Below are positions 25,552 through 34,500 of a DNA stretch of 64,000 nucleotides, piece after piece. The notes below the pieces were generated by a model. It saw nothing but the letters and a program-made list of their open reading frames with translations. It was not told the DNA's origin and ran no database searches. This DNA comes from Sporocytophaga myxococcoides (GTDB taxonomy: Bacteria > Bacteroidota > Bacteroidia > Cytophagales > Cytophagaceae), in NCBI RefSeq assembly GCF_000775915.1, contig NZ_BBLT01000013.1, positions 83,960-147,959 on the forward strand, read 5' to 3'. Numbering within the stretch: the stretch's first letter is position 1; the number at the start of each line of letters is the position of its first letter. The position numbers and the translations under genes were made by a program.

Positions 25552-28500
25552 TCAATGAATTAATGGCAATTCAATAAAAAATGAAGTCCCGATTCCGTCC
25601 TCAGTTGTAAACCAGATTTTGCCCCCTGCATGTTCTACCCCTTTTTTGGCAACCGCAAGACCGATACCCGATCCACTGAATTTAGTGCTGAAGTTAGGTA
25701 TAAATACTTTACTTCTCACAGATTCAGGAATTCCGGAGCCATTGTCACGGATTTCAATCAAAAGATTTTTAGAATCTTCCTCACTGAAAATGACTTTGAC
25801 ATGAGGTTTACGCTCATAAGGCACAGACTGGATTCCATTCAGAATCAAGTTAGTAAAAATACTATTCATAGCTTGTTCATCACCTATGACATAATATTTC
25901 CCAGGTTCCTTAAAAATCTCAACGATGGCATCTTTGCTATTGTTGTACAGGTTTACCACACTTTCCGCAATTCCGGACACTTCAATCCTTTCAGATTTAG
26001 GATTAGGCATTTTGGCAAATGAAGAAAATGAAGTAGCGATTTCATTCAGATTATTAATCTGATCCAGAAGAGTATTCAGACTTTTCTGGGTGACAGCCTT
26101 TCCATTGTCCGCTTCATCTTTCAACATTCTTTGAAGGTGCTGAATTGTCAGTTTCATTGGAGTAAGCGGATTTTTAATTTCATGAGCAACCTGCTTTGCC
26201 ATTTCCCTCCAGGCCGACTCTTTTTCACTTCTGGAAAGTGCGCGTTTACTCTCTTCCAGCTTGACAAGCATTTCATTATACTCTCCGACAAGTAGCCCTA
26301 TTTCATCCTTCGATTTCCATTCAAGAGGTTCATTTTCCTCACCGAAGGAGGTACGACGAATCCTGTGCGTAATAATTTTCAAAGGATTGGTCAGAAGGTG
26401 ACTTACAAAATAAGACAATGCAATAAAGACAATAAAGATTGTGACAAAAATATTGATAATGGTCGTCAATACTTCAATTACCTGCTTTTCAAGCTCTGCT
26501 TTCGATTCAAAAAAAGGTATACTCAGAATCCCCAGCAAATTCCCTGTTTCAAAGGAACGTATAGCTACATAGACATTTTTATAGTTAAGTTTTCCAACAG
26601 ATTCGGTAAGCATCACTACATTTTTTCTGGTTTCAATGATACCTGAATATGCCTTGGGATTCATCATCTCAGATACAATTCCGGCATTATAAATAGCAGG
26701 CTGACTGGAGATCAGTAGTTTTCCTCCATTATTAAAAATATTAATATCAGACTCAGTAAACTGTGACACCTGTAGCACTGTATTTTCCAGTTTTTCCTTT
26801 TTCGAAATATCCTTTTTATACCCCTCAAGGTAAACTGATATATTACCGCTAATGCTTTCTGCTTTTTTGATAAATGCTTTATAAAGATTTTCTCTGTAAG
26901 TATTACTGATAATACTCAGTGTAATAACGCTTACTATGAACAGAGGCAGGAAAAAGGCAATATTCAGGTAAATCTGAATTTTTGCCGATAAACTCATGGT
27001 GTCTTTTTTAAACCTGAACAGAACAGCATATCCCACTATGAATAATAGTATACTGACTATAAGGATAAGAAACAGAAATGAAAAATTGGAAAATATATCT
27101 GCATAAGCATATTCAGGAGAAGAGACTACTATGATCTTTCCATTTCCCGGTCTGAAAGCAAGGTGGTGAAAGCCTTTCAGTTTGACCCCTTCGTTATAAA
27201 TCCTTTTATTGGAAAGGTCAATAACAGGAAGGTTTTTATCATAATTAAAATTACCCGAACTATATAATAAAGCACTGTCAGAAAATACAGCATAATGATA
27301 ATTCTTGTTATCAAAGTTTTCAAAGACTTTTTTATCAAGGAATAACTCAGGATATACACTATTGGGAATGATCTTTCTATGCTTCAATTCAATAATGATA
27401 TACCCAATAATGACATTATTTTTCTCAATTTCGTTAAAACAGATATATCTTCTGAAACCATCCTTCAGATTTTCCCTTTGAAAGTAAATATTCTTATACT
27501 CCGTTCTGTGCTGACCTTTCTTTAGCTCTGACAACAACTCAAAGTAGTTTGCATAATATGATTTCTTTTCAAAGACGTCCCCTGAGGCATCAAATACAGA
27601 AACAGCTACATCATATTTATCAAAATAGTTAGAAAGATAAATCTTCTTGATCTTTTGTTCTATAATATCTTTTGAAGAAAAGGGTGTGACAAGTCTGCTT
27701 TTAATAAAGATATCTTCTTTTATTTTCTTAGAAGCATCCGACAAAAGATATTCACCTAATACGTCATTATCTATTACTAACTGAGAGGCAAATTTCTGTT
27801 TCCTTATTACCTCTTTTTCTTCCTGGGTCACATAGATAGAAACTGCAGCAGTAAAGGCCGACAGCAATCCGGAAAATATCAGATAGATATAAGTTCCATA
27901 ACGGAATCTGATAAACTGCCTTGGAAGCTTAAGGAATGAAATAACCAATATATAAACCAGGCAGGCCAGACTTACTGATATAGAAATTTCATCAAGAGTA
28001 AAATAAAAGAATACTGAAAATATAGACCAGGCAATGATGCTAGCCCAGATTATTTTTAAAATCTGGTTATCACAGAAAAACTGCAACACCCTTACAATCA
28101 AATGCAGTAATAAAAACAGGTTTATAGAAGCAAAAACAAAAGCAACAATTGACGAGGTACGGAAAAAGCCGAAACTAATATCCGTTGTTATATCAATTGA
28201 CCATGTGGAATTAAGCGAAATCGCTCTTAAGATAAAGAAAAATTGATGTTGAATCAGTAAAGCTATAACGATTAAAACTACTGAAAATGCCTTTCTGAAA
28301 ATATCGGAAAGGTTATTCGCCTTTTGTAATAATCTTGAACGGTGGAAGTTCATAAATACAAAAAGTCCAGTCAGAAAAAGGAAGATAAAATTTAGCAATA
28401 AGTCACCTAACGAAGGAGACAAAACAGATGAAGCAAAATACTTTGGATTGAAGAGGCCAAAATCCGACAAAAATGAAGGATAATTTAAAAATAACATCGC

Positions 28501-29268
28501 AATTCTTATCACCAGAAGGTTGAACACAAGAATTACAGTAGCAAGATCAAAATTCTTTTCAGAAATTTTTAATGCTACTCTGTAAAGTGCGGTAACAAGC
28601 GAAGCCAAAGCAAGGAAGCTCAGGACAATATAGGTGAATAGCAGAGAGCTACTCTTAATTTTATTGATTTCAAAAAACTCAATAGAAAACAGAAATTCCT
28701 TCTGAGGAGAATATATATTTAGATCAGGGTCACTGGCCGGATTAGCCAGAACACGTACGTTATTATCATTTATGATTGGCTTGAAAGCAACCATATCATT
28801 GAATGTCGCCGGCTGATTGATATATGCCCTAACAGGTGTTAAAAAATAAACTTCGAAAACATCCTTTTCAGTGACCAATTTCTTTTGAGATACAAGGTAT
28901 TTCCCTGTCTTCTGAAATAGAACTTTTTCGGAATACTCCCCTTTTACATGATCATAAAGAGGAACATACCTGAAGTCAGACCAATAAATAAGTTGCTTAT
29001 TCTTGAATATGTAATAAGGATAATCAGATGGTATATTTAAACTCGAAAATGAATATCTGGATTTATTTTCAAGGGTTTTAAACAGAAGCTCTGAAGACTT
29101 TTCATTTTTTTGCAGAAAAAGTTCAATTTGACCGGAAATAGTATTAACAATCTTCTTTTTATTGATTGTTTCGCTGCTGTTATTAAAAAAATTCCAGGTT
29201 ACTAATGATAATAGAAAAAACAGGAGGGATAAAAATAGAAATACGTTCTTTCTTAAAAGATTTTTCAA
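25552..29268 (-). CDS. Giant NtrY-like sensor histidine kinase
   Basis: 1238 residues with a TTG start at 29268. The N-terminal 750 residues alternate membrane helices and periplasmic segments, including a long run of helices (about 210-480) and a periplasmic part to about 740. After another sensor segment comes a HAMP domain (about 960-1010, PLKIITHRI), the H-box AHEIKNPLTPMK (phospho-accepting His about 1030), then the ATPase domain with N-box NLILNGIQS, G1 DNGSGIP and G2 GSGIGLAVAK. The order matches NtrY. No response regulator gene is adjacent. It begins 40 bp after the small CxxC gene and may be in the respiratory operon. Confidence 0.85.
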   Translation of the reverse strand: MKNLLRKNVFLFLSLLFFLLSLVTWNFFNNSSETINKKKIVNTISGQIELFLQKNEKSSELLFKTLENKSRYSFSSLNIPSDYPYYIFKNKQLIYWSDFRYVPLYDHVKGEYSEKVLFQKTGKYLVSQKKLVTEKDVFEVYFLTPVRAYINQPATFNDMVAFKPIINDNNVRVLANPASDPDLNIYSPQKEFLFSIEFFEINKIKSSSLLFTYIVLSFLALASLVTALYRVALKISEKNFDLATVILVFNLLVIRIAMLFLNYPSFLSDFGLFNPKYFASSVLSPSLGDLLLNFIFLFLTGLFVFMNFHRSRLLQKANNLSDIFRKAFSVVLIVIALLIQHQFFFILRAISLNSTWSIDITTDISFGFFRTSSIVAFVFASINLFLLLHLIVRVLQFFCDNQILKIIWASIIAWSIFSVFFYFTLDEISISVSLACLVYILVISFLKLPRQFIRFRYGTYIYLIFSGLLSAFTAAVSIYVTQEEKEVIRKQKFASQLVIDNDVLGEYLLSDASKKIKEDIFIKSRLVTPFSSKDIIEQKIKKIYLSNYFDKYDVAVSVFDASGDVFEKKSYYANYFELLSELKKGQHRTEYKNIYFQRENLKDGFRRYICFNEIEKNNVIIGYIIIELKHRKIIPNSVYPELFLDKKVFENFDNKNYHYAVFSDSALLYSSGNFNYDKNLPVIDLSNKRIYNEGVKLKGFHHLAFRPGNGKIIVVSSPEYAYADIFSNFSFLFLILIVSILLFIVGYAVLFRFKKDTMSLSAKIQIYLNIAFFLPLFIVSVITLSIISNTYRENLYKAFIKKAESISGNISVYLEGYKKDISKKEKLENTVLQVSQFTESDINIFNNGGKLLISSQPAIYNAGIVSEMMNPKAYSGIIETRKNVVMLTESVGKLNYKNVYVAIRSFETGNLLGILSIPFFESKAELEKQVIEVLTTIINIFVTIFIVFIALSYFVSHLLTNPLKIITHRIRRTSFGEENEPLEWKSKDEIGLLVGEYNEMLVKLEESKRALSRSEKESAWREMAKQVAHEIKNPLTPMKLTIQHLQRMLKDEADNGKAVTQKSLNTLLDQINNLNEIATSFSSFAKMPNPKSERIEVSGIAESVVNLYNNSKDAIVEIFKEPGKYYVIGDEQAMNSIFTNLILNGIQSVPYERKPHVKVIFSEEDSKNLLIEIRDNGSGIPESVRSKVFIPNFSTKFSGSGIGLAVAKKGVEHAGGKIWFTTEDGIGTSFFIELPLIH

Positions 29269-29308
29269 AGTATCAATCGTAAGAGGTATACATTAATATA
29301 ACGAAGAT

Positions 29309-29587
29309 TTATTTGGCAAATTTTGATTTGATTTTATCCAGGAACTGCTGCTTTTCATTATTCTTTTTACTGCTTTTATACCAGAAAAAAGCGATAAAGC
29401 TACCGATAATATATGGGACACTCATGAGGTATAAAATACCTTTATTCAAACCCTGTCCTATACCTTGTCCGGATTCAACATTATCCTTTATTGTAGCTTT
29501 ACACATAGCACATTGGGCCAGCAGATCACTTGACCCGACTACCATTACTACAAAAACAAGCATCAAAACAAAGATCACCTTTTTCAT
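29309..29587 (-). CDS. Small CxxC membrane protein of the oxidase cluster
   Basis: About 92 residues from ATG 29587; a longer version from 29611 would overlap the DUF420 gene by 11 bp. The signal-like helix ends at SSDLLAQ, followed by CAMCKATIKDNVESG, a CxxC pair placed just outside the membrane. A second helix (about residues 50-70, YLMSVPYIIGSFIAFFWY) leaves a charged tail in the cytoplasm. CxxC next to SCO and DUF420 genes would fit copper or heme handling during oxidase assembly, but that is inference. Confidence 0.65.
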   Translation of the reverse strand: MKKVIFVLMLVFVVMVVGSSDLLAQCAMCKATIKDNVESGQGIGQGLNKGILYLMSVPYIIGSFIAFFWYKSSKKNNEKQQFLDKIKSKFAK

Positions 29588-29600
29588 ACTGACAGAAATT

Positions 29601-30203
29601 TTAAGCTCCATAATAAGGACTAATCATTAAATATACTATAACCCCTGTAATCGCTACATACAACCAGATCGGGAAAGTCCATTTTACAATTTTCACGTGT
29701 TTTGCGAACTGATTAGATATTCCAAAGTAAATAGCAAATAAAACAAAGGGCACAACGACTGCTGCCAATATAATATGCGTAACAAGAATAAACATATAAA
29801 TAGTTCTGGTAAAACCAACAGCAGCTAATTCAGCCGCATCCAATACAAGATTATCATCAATATCTCCGTATTTGGTTTGCGGTCCTTGATAATGATAAAT
29901 TACATATGAAATAAGAAAAAGACTTGAAAGACAAAAAGCAACCAGCATTGCGGTTCTATGTAGTCTTGCATCTTTTTTAAATTTTATAAAGTAAAACCCT
30001 GCCAAAAGAGCAAGAGAGGTACAAGTGTTTAATACTGCATTGAGATGAGGTAAAAAGGAAACATCTAAATCTCCTAGCTTTCCTGTTTGTGGTAGGTAAA
30101 ATAGCACAGAAACCAATACTGGTACTGCCACAGACAGTATACCAATGATAATCAGATAGAGATTATCCCTTTTTTCAATAACCGGATTAATTTGCGTATT
30201 CAT
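29601..30203 (-). CDS. DUF420 membrane protein, oxidase assembly
   Basis: 200 residues with about five helices (about 15-35, 46-67, 79-100, 131-158 and 169-195). The YFIKFKKDARLHRTAMLVAF loop and FTRTIYMFILVTHIILAAV are typical of DUF420 (CtaM-like) proteins, which sit in cytochrome oxidase gene clusters and in Staphylococcus are needed for heme-A oxidase function. It overlaps the SCO gene by 17 bp and is clearly part of the same transcription unit. Role: probable oxidase assembly factor in the inner membrane. Confidence 0.82.
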   Translation of the reverse strand: MNTQINPVIEKRDNLYLIIIGILSVAVPVLVSVLFYLPQTGKLGDLDVSFLPHLNAVLNTCTSLALLAGFYFIKFKKDARLHRTAMLVAFCLSSLFLISYVIYHYQGPQTKYGDIDDNLVLDAAELAAVGFTRTIYMFILVTHIILAAVVVPFVLFAIYFGISNQFAKHVKIVKWTFPIWLYVAITGVIVYLMISPYYGA

Positions 30204-30849
30204 ATTGCAGAACTTGTATTTCAGTGATTAAGCGATCAACTTCTTCAGAATCTGTTCCATTGTAATATCCTCTGATTCTCCCTTCTTTGTCTACTAGAAC
30301 GAGTTTCTCACTGTGAATAAAATCAAGAGGTCTCTCTCTATCCTCCATAGCTGTAATGAAAAATCCTTTCTGGGCGAGAGTATAGATAGAATCTTTAGTT
30401 CCGGTCAGAAAATTCCATTTTTCGGGAATAGCCCCATATTTGCGGGCATAAGATTTTAATACCGCAACAGTATCATATTCAGGATCTACAGTAAATGAAA
30501 GAATCTGAAATTGAGGATCCTCTTTAAATTTTTCCTGTACCCTGATAAGCTGATTTGTCATTTGAGGACAAATTCCCGGGCAACGAGAAAAGAAAAAATC
30601 CACAACCAGAATTTTTCCTTTGATTTCCTTCCCTTTAATTACTATCCCTTCCTGATTTTTAAATGAAAAATCAGGGATTACGTGCGCTTCTGTGATAGTA
30701 TATTGTCCTTTATCATTTAAAACTGAATCTGTTGCGAAGAAAACAGGAAGTTTATAATGATTTTTCCCAAAGAACTTAAAATACTGAAATAGAAAAACCG
30801 GTATTACCAGAAGTAAAGCTAGTATACCGGTTTTAATAATTTTATTCAT
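30187..30849 (-). CDS. SCO1/SenC-family copper chaperone
   Basis: 220 residues. An N-terminal membrane anchor (about 8-24) is followed by a thioredoxin-like SCO domain. The copper ligands are the CPGIC of FSRCPGICPQMT and the late His of DFIHSEKLVLVD. SCO proteins deliver copper to the CuA site of oxidase subunit II, and coxB with a complete CuA motif is in this cluster. It starts 7 bp after the subunit IV gene. The protein faces the periplasm. Confidence 0.92.
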   Translation of the reverse strand: MNKIIKTGILALLLVIPVFLFQYFKFFGKNHYKLPVFFATDSVLNDKGQYTITEAHVIPDFSFKNQEGIVIKGKEIKGKILVVDFFFSRCPGICPQMTNQLIRVQEKFKEDPQFQILSFTVDPEYDTVAVLKSYARKYGAIPEKWNFLTGTKDSIYTLAQKGFFITAMEDRERPLDFIHSEKLVLVDKEGRIRGYYNGTDSEEVDRLITEIQVLQYEYAN

Positions 30850-30856
30850 TATCTGA

Positions 30857-31222
30857 TTATTTACCTAAGCCAGTATACCATTGCCAAAGATTTCTGAAGT
30901 GCAATATCGCATCTCCTTCAACTAATAGTGCCACTACTAACCAAACGATAAAAAGCGTTGGTATTACAATCGACCAGATTAAAGTTTTCGTCTCATATTT
31001 AAGGTGCATAAATTCTGCTACTATGTAGAAAGATTTTACGAACGTTAAAAGAACAAATATAGATGTAAGTAATACACCTCTTTCCATTGTAAATGCTAAT
31101 AAGAATTCTATTGCAGTTACAACCGCAAGGATAAGAGCTGTCATCCAGATTTTTTTAATTTTCTCTTTATCCTTTGGAAGCACCTGAGGAGCATGTGCTG
31201 TTGTATGATGACCGTGTCCCAT
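30857..31222 (-). CDS. Cytochrome c oxidase subunit IV
   Basis: 121 residues with three helices (about 28-48, 51-71 and 84-103), the family pattern FVKSFYIVAEFMHLKYE, and a His-rich N-terminus (MGHGHHTTAHAPQ). This is the small prokaryotic type IV subunit (COX4_pro). It probably stabilises subunit I. It starts 26 bp after subunit III. Confidence 0.88.
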   Translation of the reverse strand: MGHGHHTTAHAPQVLPKDKEKIKKIWMTALILAVVTAIEFLLAFTMERGVLLTSIFVLLTFVKSFYIVAEFMHLKYETKTLIWSIVIPTLFIVWLVVALLVEGDAILHFRNLWQWYTGLGK

Positions 31223-31248
31223 AATTTTATATCACTTAAATATTTAAA

Positions 31249-31992
31249 TTAAACCAGATAGAAGAAAGTAAATACAAACACCCATACAAGATCTACAAAG
31301 TGCCAGTAAAGACCAACTTTCTCAACCATTTCATAATGTCCGAGTCTTTCATAAGTACCGATAGCTACGTTGTAGAATACTATCATATTAATGATAACTC
31401 CACTTAATACGTGCGTGCCATGGAAACCTGTGATGAAGAAAAACAAATCTGCAAATAAAACAGGACCATATTCATTTTGATGAAGATTAGCACCGTAGAA
31501 CATAGTTCCGTCAGCCAACATTCTTCCTTTGTCTCCTATTATGAAAATTGTCCACTCCCAAGCCTGACAACCTAAAAAGGCAGCCCCCCCAATAATTGTC
31601 CAAAGCATCCACTTCAATACTTCTTCTTTATCCATTCTATGACCCGCTTCAACAGCAAGAACCATTGTAACACTACTCATAATAAGGATAAATGTCATAA
31701 TTCCAACAAATACAAGAGGATACGGATCATGAGTAAAAGGAATGTGTGTAAACACTTTTTCAGGCACGGGCCAATAATCCGCTGAAGGTACAAAATCAGC
31801 TATTTTCCCTGTATATGCATTATGTGCAAATCTGCTTAAACCGTAAGTAATTAATAAACCGGAAAAGCTTAAAGCATCAGAAAGCAGGAAAAACCACATC
31901 ATCAGCTTTCCGTAACTTGCCTTAAGGGGTTCAGCACCTCCACCCCACAAACTTCTTTTTTCTTTTTCGTCAATGACTGCTGTTGTTGCCAT
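31249..31992 (-). CDS. ctaE: Cytochrome c oxidase subunit III
   Basis: 247 residues with a seven-helix pattern of subunit III. The family signature HGTHVLSGVIINM is clear near residue 205, and the end is YWHFVDLVWVFVFTFFYLV. This copy is the longer of the two adjacent subunit III genes (the other is at 32013-32609). The start, MATTAVIDEKEKRSLW, is normal. The subunit supports the oxidase core and shields its oxygen channel. Confidence 0.92.
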   Translation of the reverse strand: MATTAVIDEKEKRSLWGGGAEPLKASYGKLMMWFFLLSDALSFSGLLITYGLSRFAHNAYTGKIADFVPSADYWPVPEKVFTHIPFTHDPYPLVFVGIMTFILIMSSVTMVLAVEAGHRMDKEEVLKWMLWTIIGGAAFLGCQAWEWTIFIIGDKGRMLADGTMFYGANLHQNEYGPVLFADLFFFITGFHGTHVLSGVIINMIVFYNVAIGTYERLGHYEMVEKVGLYWHFVDLVWVFVFTFFYLV

Positions 31993-32012
31993 GTTGTTAT
32001 TTTTATGAAAAA

Positions 32013-32609
32013 TTAATGGTTAAGTAATAAAAATCCAAACAAATATATCCAAAGTCCACCAAGGAAATGCCAATACGTTGTACAGCATTCTATTACAAGC
32101 ATGCTCTTTGAATGAACTTTATATTTGAAACTTTGAGCAAATACTACCCAAAGTAAGATTACTGCAGAAACCAGGTGCAAACCATGCAAACCCGTCAATA
32201 CATACAGAAATGAACCAGAAGGATTGCTCCCCTTTCCTCCAAAGAAAACATTAATTTCTACAAGATCTCCCCAAGCATAAAATTGCCCCACTAAAAAGGC
32301 TAAACCTAAAACACTGGTAATTAACAAGTATAATTTAGTTTTCTCGAGGCTATCATTTTTAGCAGCAAAATAGGCAAGCTGCATTGTCACTGAACTTAAA
32401 ACGATTATAACAGAGTTAAGCCAGAAAATTGAAGGGAGTTCAAACTCCAACCATCCTCCGTCTGCCCTTCTCACAATATACGCACTAGTTAATGCAGCGA
32501 AAATCATCAAGATTGTCACAAGAAAAAGCCAGAAAGCGAACTTTTTCGGATGCATTGACAGCGGCTTCTGAGGCTCGCTTGATTGTAAATTTAATTCGTG
32601 TTGATTCAT
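32013..32609 (-). CDS. Second cytochrome c oxidase subunit III-like protein
   Basis: 198 residues of the five-helix subunit III type, with GLHGLHLVSAVILLWVVF and the end YWHFLGGLWIYLFGFLLL. It lies 8 bp after ctaB and 20 bp before the longer subunit III gene. Paired subunit III genes are common in Bacteroidota; the reason is not known. Probably one is structural and one modulates or replaces it. Integral inner-membrane protein. Confidence 0.9.
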   Translation of the reverse strand: MNQHELNLQSSEPQKPLSMHPKKFAFWLFLVTILMIFAALTSAYIVRRADGGWLEFELPSIFWLNSVIIVLSSVTMQLAYFAAKNDSLEKTKLYLLITSVLGLAFLVGQFYAWGDLVEINVFFGGKGSNPSGSFLYVLTGLHGLHLVSAVILLWVVFAQSFKYKVHSKSMLVIECCTTYWHFLGGLWIYLFGFLLLNH

Positions 32610-32617
32610 ATTTTTAA

Positions 32618-33511
32618 CTATACCTTATCCAAAACAAAAGCAATTTGTACTATTGGTAAATAAAGGAAAGATCCAAACATAATCAGCAATGCTGCTCTTT
32701 TGGAACACTCCTTCATTAGATAAAAGGTTTGAGCCAGAAATAAGATTCCCGCAATTAAAGTTACAATAGCAGAAGTTATTCCGGTCATACCTAAAAAATA
32801 AGGCATAAACCCTAATGGGATTAAGAATAAAGTATAAATCATTATTTGAAAAGCTGTCTCCGAAGTTCTTCCTCCTGCATTCGGCAATAATCTTATACCT
32901 GCTTTCTGATAATCCTCATCCAATACCCAGGCAATAGCCCAGTAATGAGGAAGCTGCCAGAAAAATTGAATTCCAAACAATATACCTGGTTCCCAACCAA
33001 ATTTGTCTGTAGCTGCTATCCATCCAATCATTGGAGGTAATGCCCCAGGAATAGCCCCTACAAAAACTGCTAATGGTGTTTTAGTTTTTAAAGGAGTATA
33101 GGCAAAGGCATACAATACTAATGATGCAAAACCTAAAATAGCAGTTTTAAAATTGAAGTATTCGGCAAATAGGAATATTGACAAAGCTCCTAAAACAGAG
33201 GCGAGAAATATAGCTTCAGGTACACTTACACTACCAGTAGGAACCGGACGTTTTTTGGTGCGATCCATTAATTTGTCCGAATCTTTTTCATAAACCTGAT
33301 TCAGAATATTGCTTGCTCCTGTAAGACACATCCCGCCAAGAGCAAATATTCCAAATAAAGTCCAATCCATGGATTTTCCTCCACCTAAAATATATCCCAT
33401 AACCGCAGAAAAAACCACTGTAAGGGAAAGACGGAACTTTAATAATCTAAAATACTCCTTAGATTTAAATCCCACCAGGTGAAGAATATTTAATCTACTT
33501 ACTGACTGCAT
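32618..33511 (-). CDS. ctaB: Protoheme IX farnesyltransferase (heme O synthase)
   Basis: 297 residues of the UbiA superfamily. CtaB (CyoE) farnesylates heme B to heme O, the first step to heme A. Motifs are GASNILNQVYEKDSDKLMDR, carrying the first Asp-rich site, then TKKRPVPTG, and WQLPHYWAIAWVLDEDYQKA with the second. About eight membrane helices can be drawn. It starts 2 bp after ctaA and is therefore coupled with it. The product feeds the CtaA enzyme encoded just upstream. Confidence 0.95.
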   Translation of the reverse strand: MQSVSRLNILHLVGFKSKEYFRLLKFRLSLTVVFSAVMGYILGGGKSMDWTLFGIFALGGMCLTGASNILNQVYEKDSDKLMDRTKKRPVPTGSVSVPEAIFLASVLGALSIFLFAEYFNFKTAILGFASLVLYAFAYTPLKTKTPLAVFVGAIPGALPPMIGWIAATDKFGWEPGILFGIQFFWQLPHYWAIAWVLDEDYQKAGIRLLPNAGGRTSETAFQIMIYTLFLIPLGFMPYFLGMTGITSAIVTLIAGILFLAQTFYLMKECSKRAALLIMFGSFLYLPIVQIAFVLDKV

Positions 33512-33513
33512 TT

Positions 33514-34500
33514 TTAATAATTCAATTTAGCTTTCATCTTAAAACCCTCAAGATTAACATTTATTATTGTAAAAACGAAAAACAGTATACCGAAAACTAT
33601 TGTCGCTAATAACAAATGTAATGGTTGAAGATATGGTGGCAAGCTGAAGACAGCTAATGCTATACCTGCTAATGTTTCAACTACTAAACAGTAGAAAACA
33701 GCTGAGACAGACTTAATTATTACTTTATTATGTATGATATTTCTAAATCCAAAGAACAAATACCCTGATAAGAACAACAATGCATAACCGATAATCCTAT
33801 GGAACAAAAAAGAATCTCCTAAACTATCAATCCAAAGTTCCCTATTAGAATTGTTACTTTTTACTATGATTATATCAATTTCTTCTCTAACCTGAGTTCC
33901 TATGGTAATCTGTAGAAAGGTTAAAAACAAAAGAAATATAACCAGGAAATTAAATTTAGAATGAGCTGGTCCATTCAAGTATGTAAAGTTCTGAGGAAAT
34001 GTTTTGATTAAAATCCAGATCAGCAAACCTACAATAACTAAAGAACCGCCCATATGTATTGTAACCATCATAGGTGCTAAGTTTGAAGAAACAACCAATT
34101 TCCCAAGCCAGGCTTCAAAACCAATCAGGAAAAGTGTCAGCAAACTTAACGCAAACAGGCTCCAATCTTTTTTTATTAATGGAACAGAGAAACTTACAAC
34201 CAACAACATCAAGAATCCTACTAAAGCTCCCATTAATCTGTTAATATATTCAATCCATGTTTTGACTGGATTAAATTCTGCTTCAAAACCGTGAACTTTA
34301 TAACGCTCCTTATAATCTAAGGGGAGTTCACTGATATGGGTTGGAGGAATATAGTTGCCGAAACATTTTGGCCAGTCGGGACATCCCATACCTGAGCCAG
34401 TACTTCTTACTATTCCTCCAGCCAATATCAATAAATAGACTGCTATTAAAGTAACTAAAGTTACTTTACCGAATCTTTTATAGTCTGAATTATTTTCCAT
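33514..34500 (-). CDS. ctaA: Heme A synthase (COX15/CtaA family)
   Basis: 328 residues with about eight helices. CtaA oxidises heme O to heme A. The family features are ILAGGIVRSTGSGMGCPDWP with its Cys, then the paired His regions (VTIHMGGSLVIVG and FLFHRIIGYALL, plus a late LQPLHLLLATIVFG). Its gene begins inside the coxA end (11-bp overlap), so translation is coupled. This is the C-terminal half-matching type 2-like form. Inner membrane. Confidence 0.94.
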   Translation of the reverse strand: MENNSDYKRFGKVTLVTLIAVYLLILAGGIVRSTGSGMGCPDWPKCFGNYIPPTHISELPLDYKERYKVHGFEAEFNPVKTWIEYINRLMGALVGFLMLLVVSFSVPLIKKDWSLFALSLLTLFLIGFEAWLGKLVVSSNLAPMMVTIHMGGSLVIVGLLIWILIKTFPQNFTYLNGPAHSKFNFLVIFLLFLTFLQITIGTQVREEIDIIIVKSNNSNRELWIDSLGDSFLFHRIIGYALLFLSGYLFFGFRNIIHNKVIIKSVSAVFYCLVVETLAGIALAVFSLPPYLQPLHLLLATIVFGILFFVFTIINVNLEGFKMKAKLNY

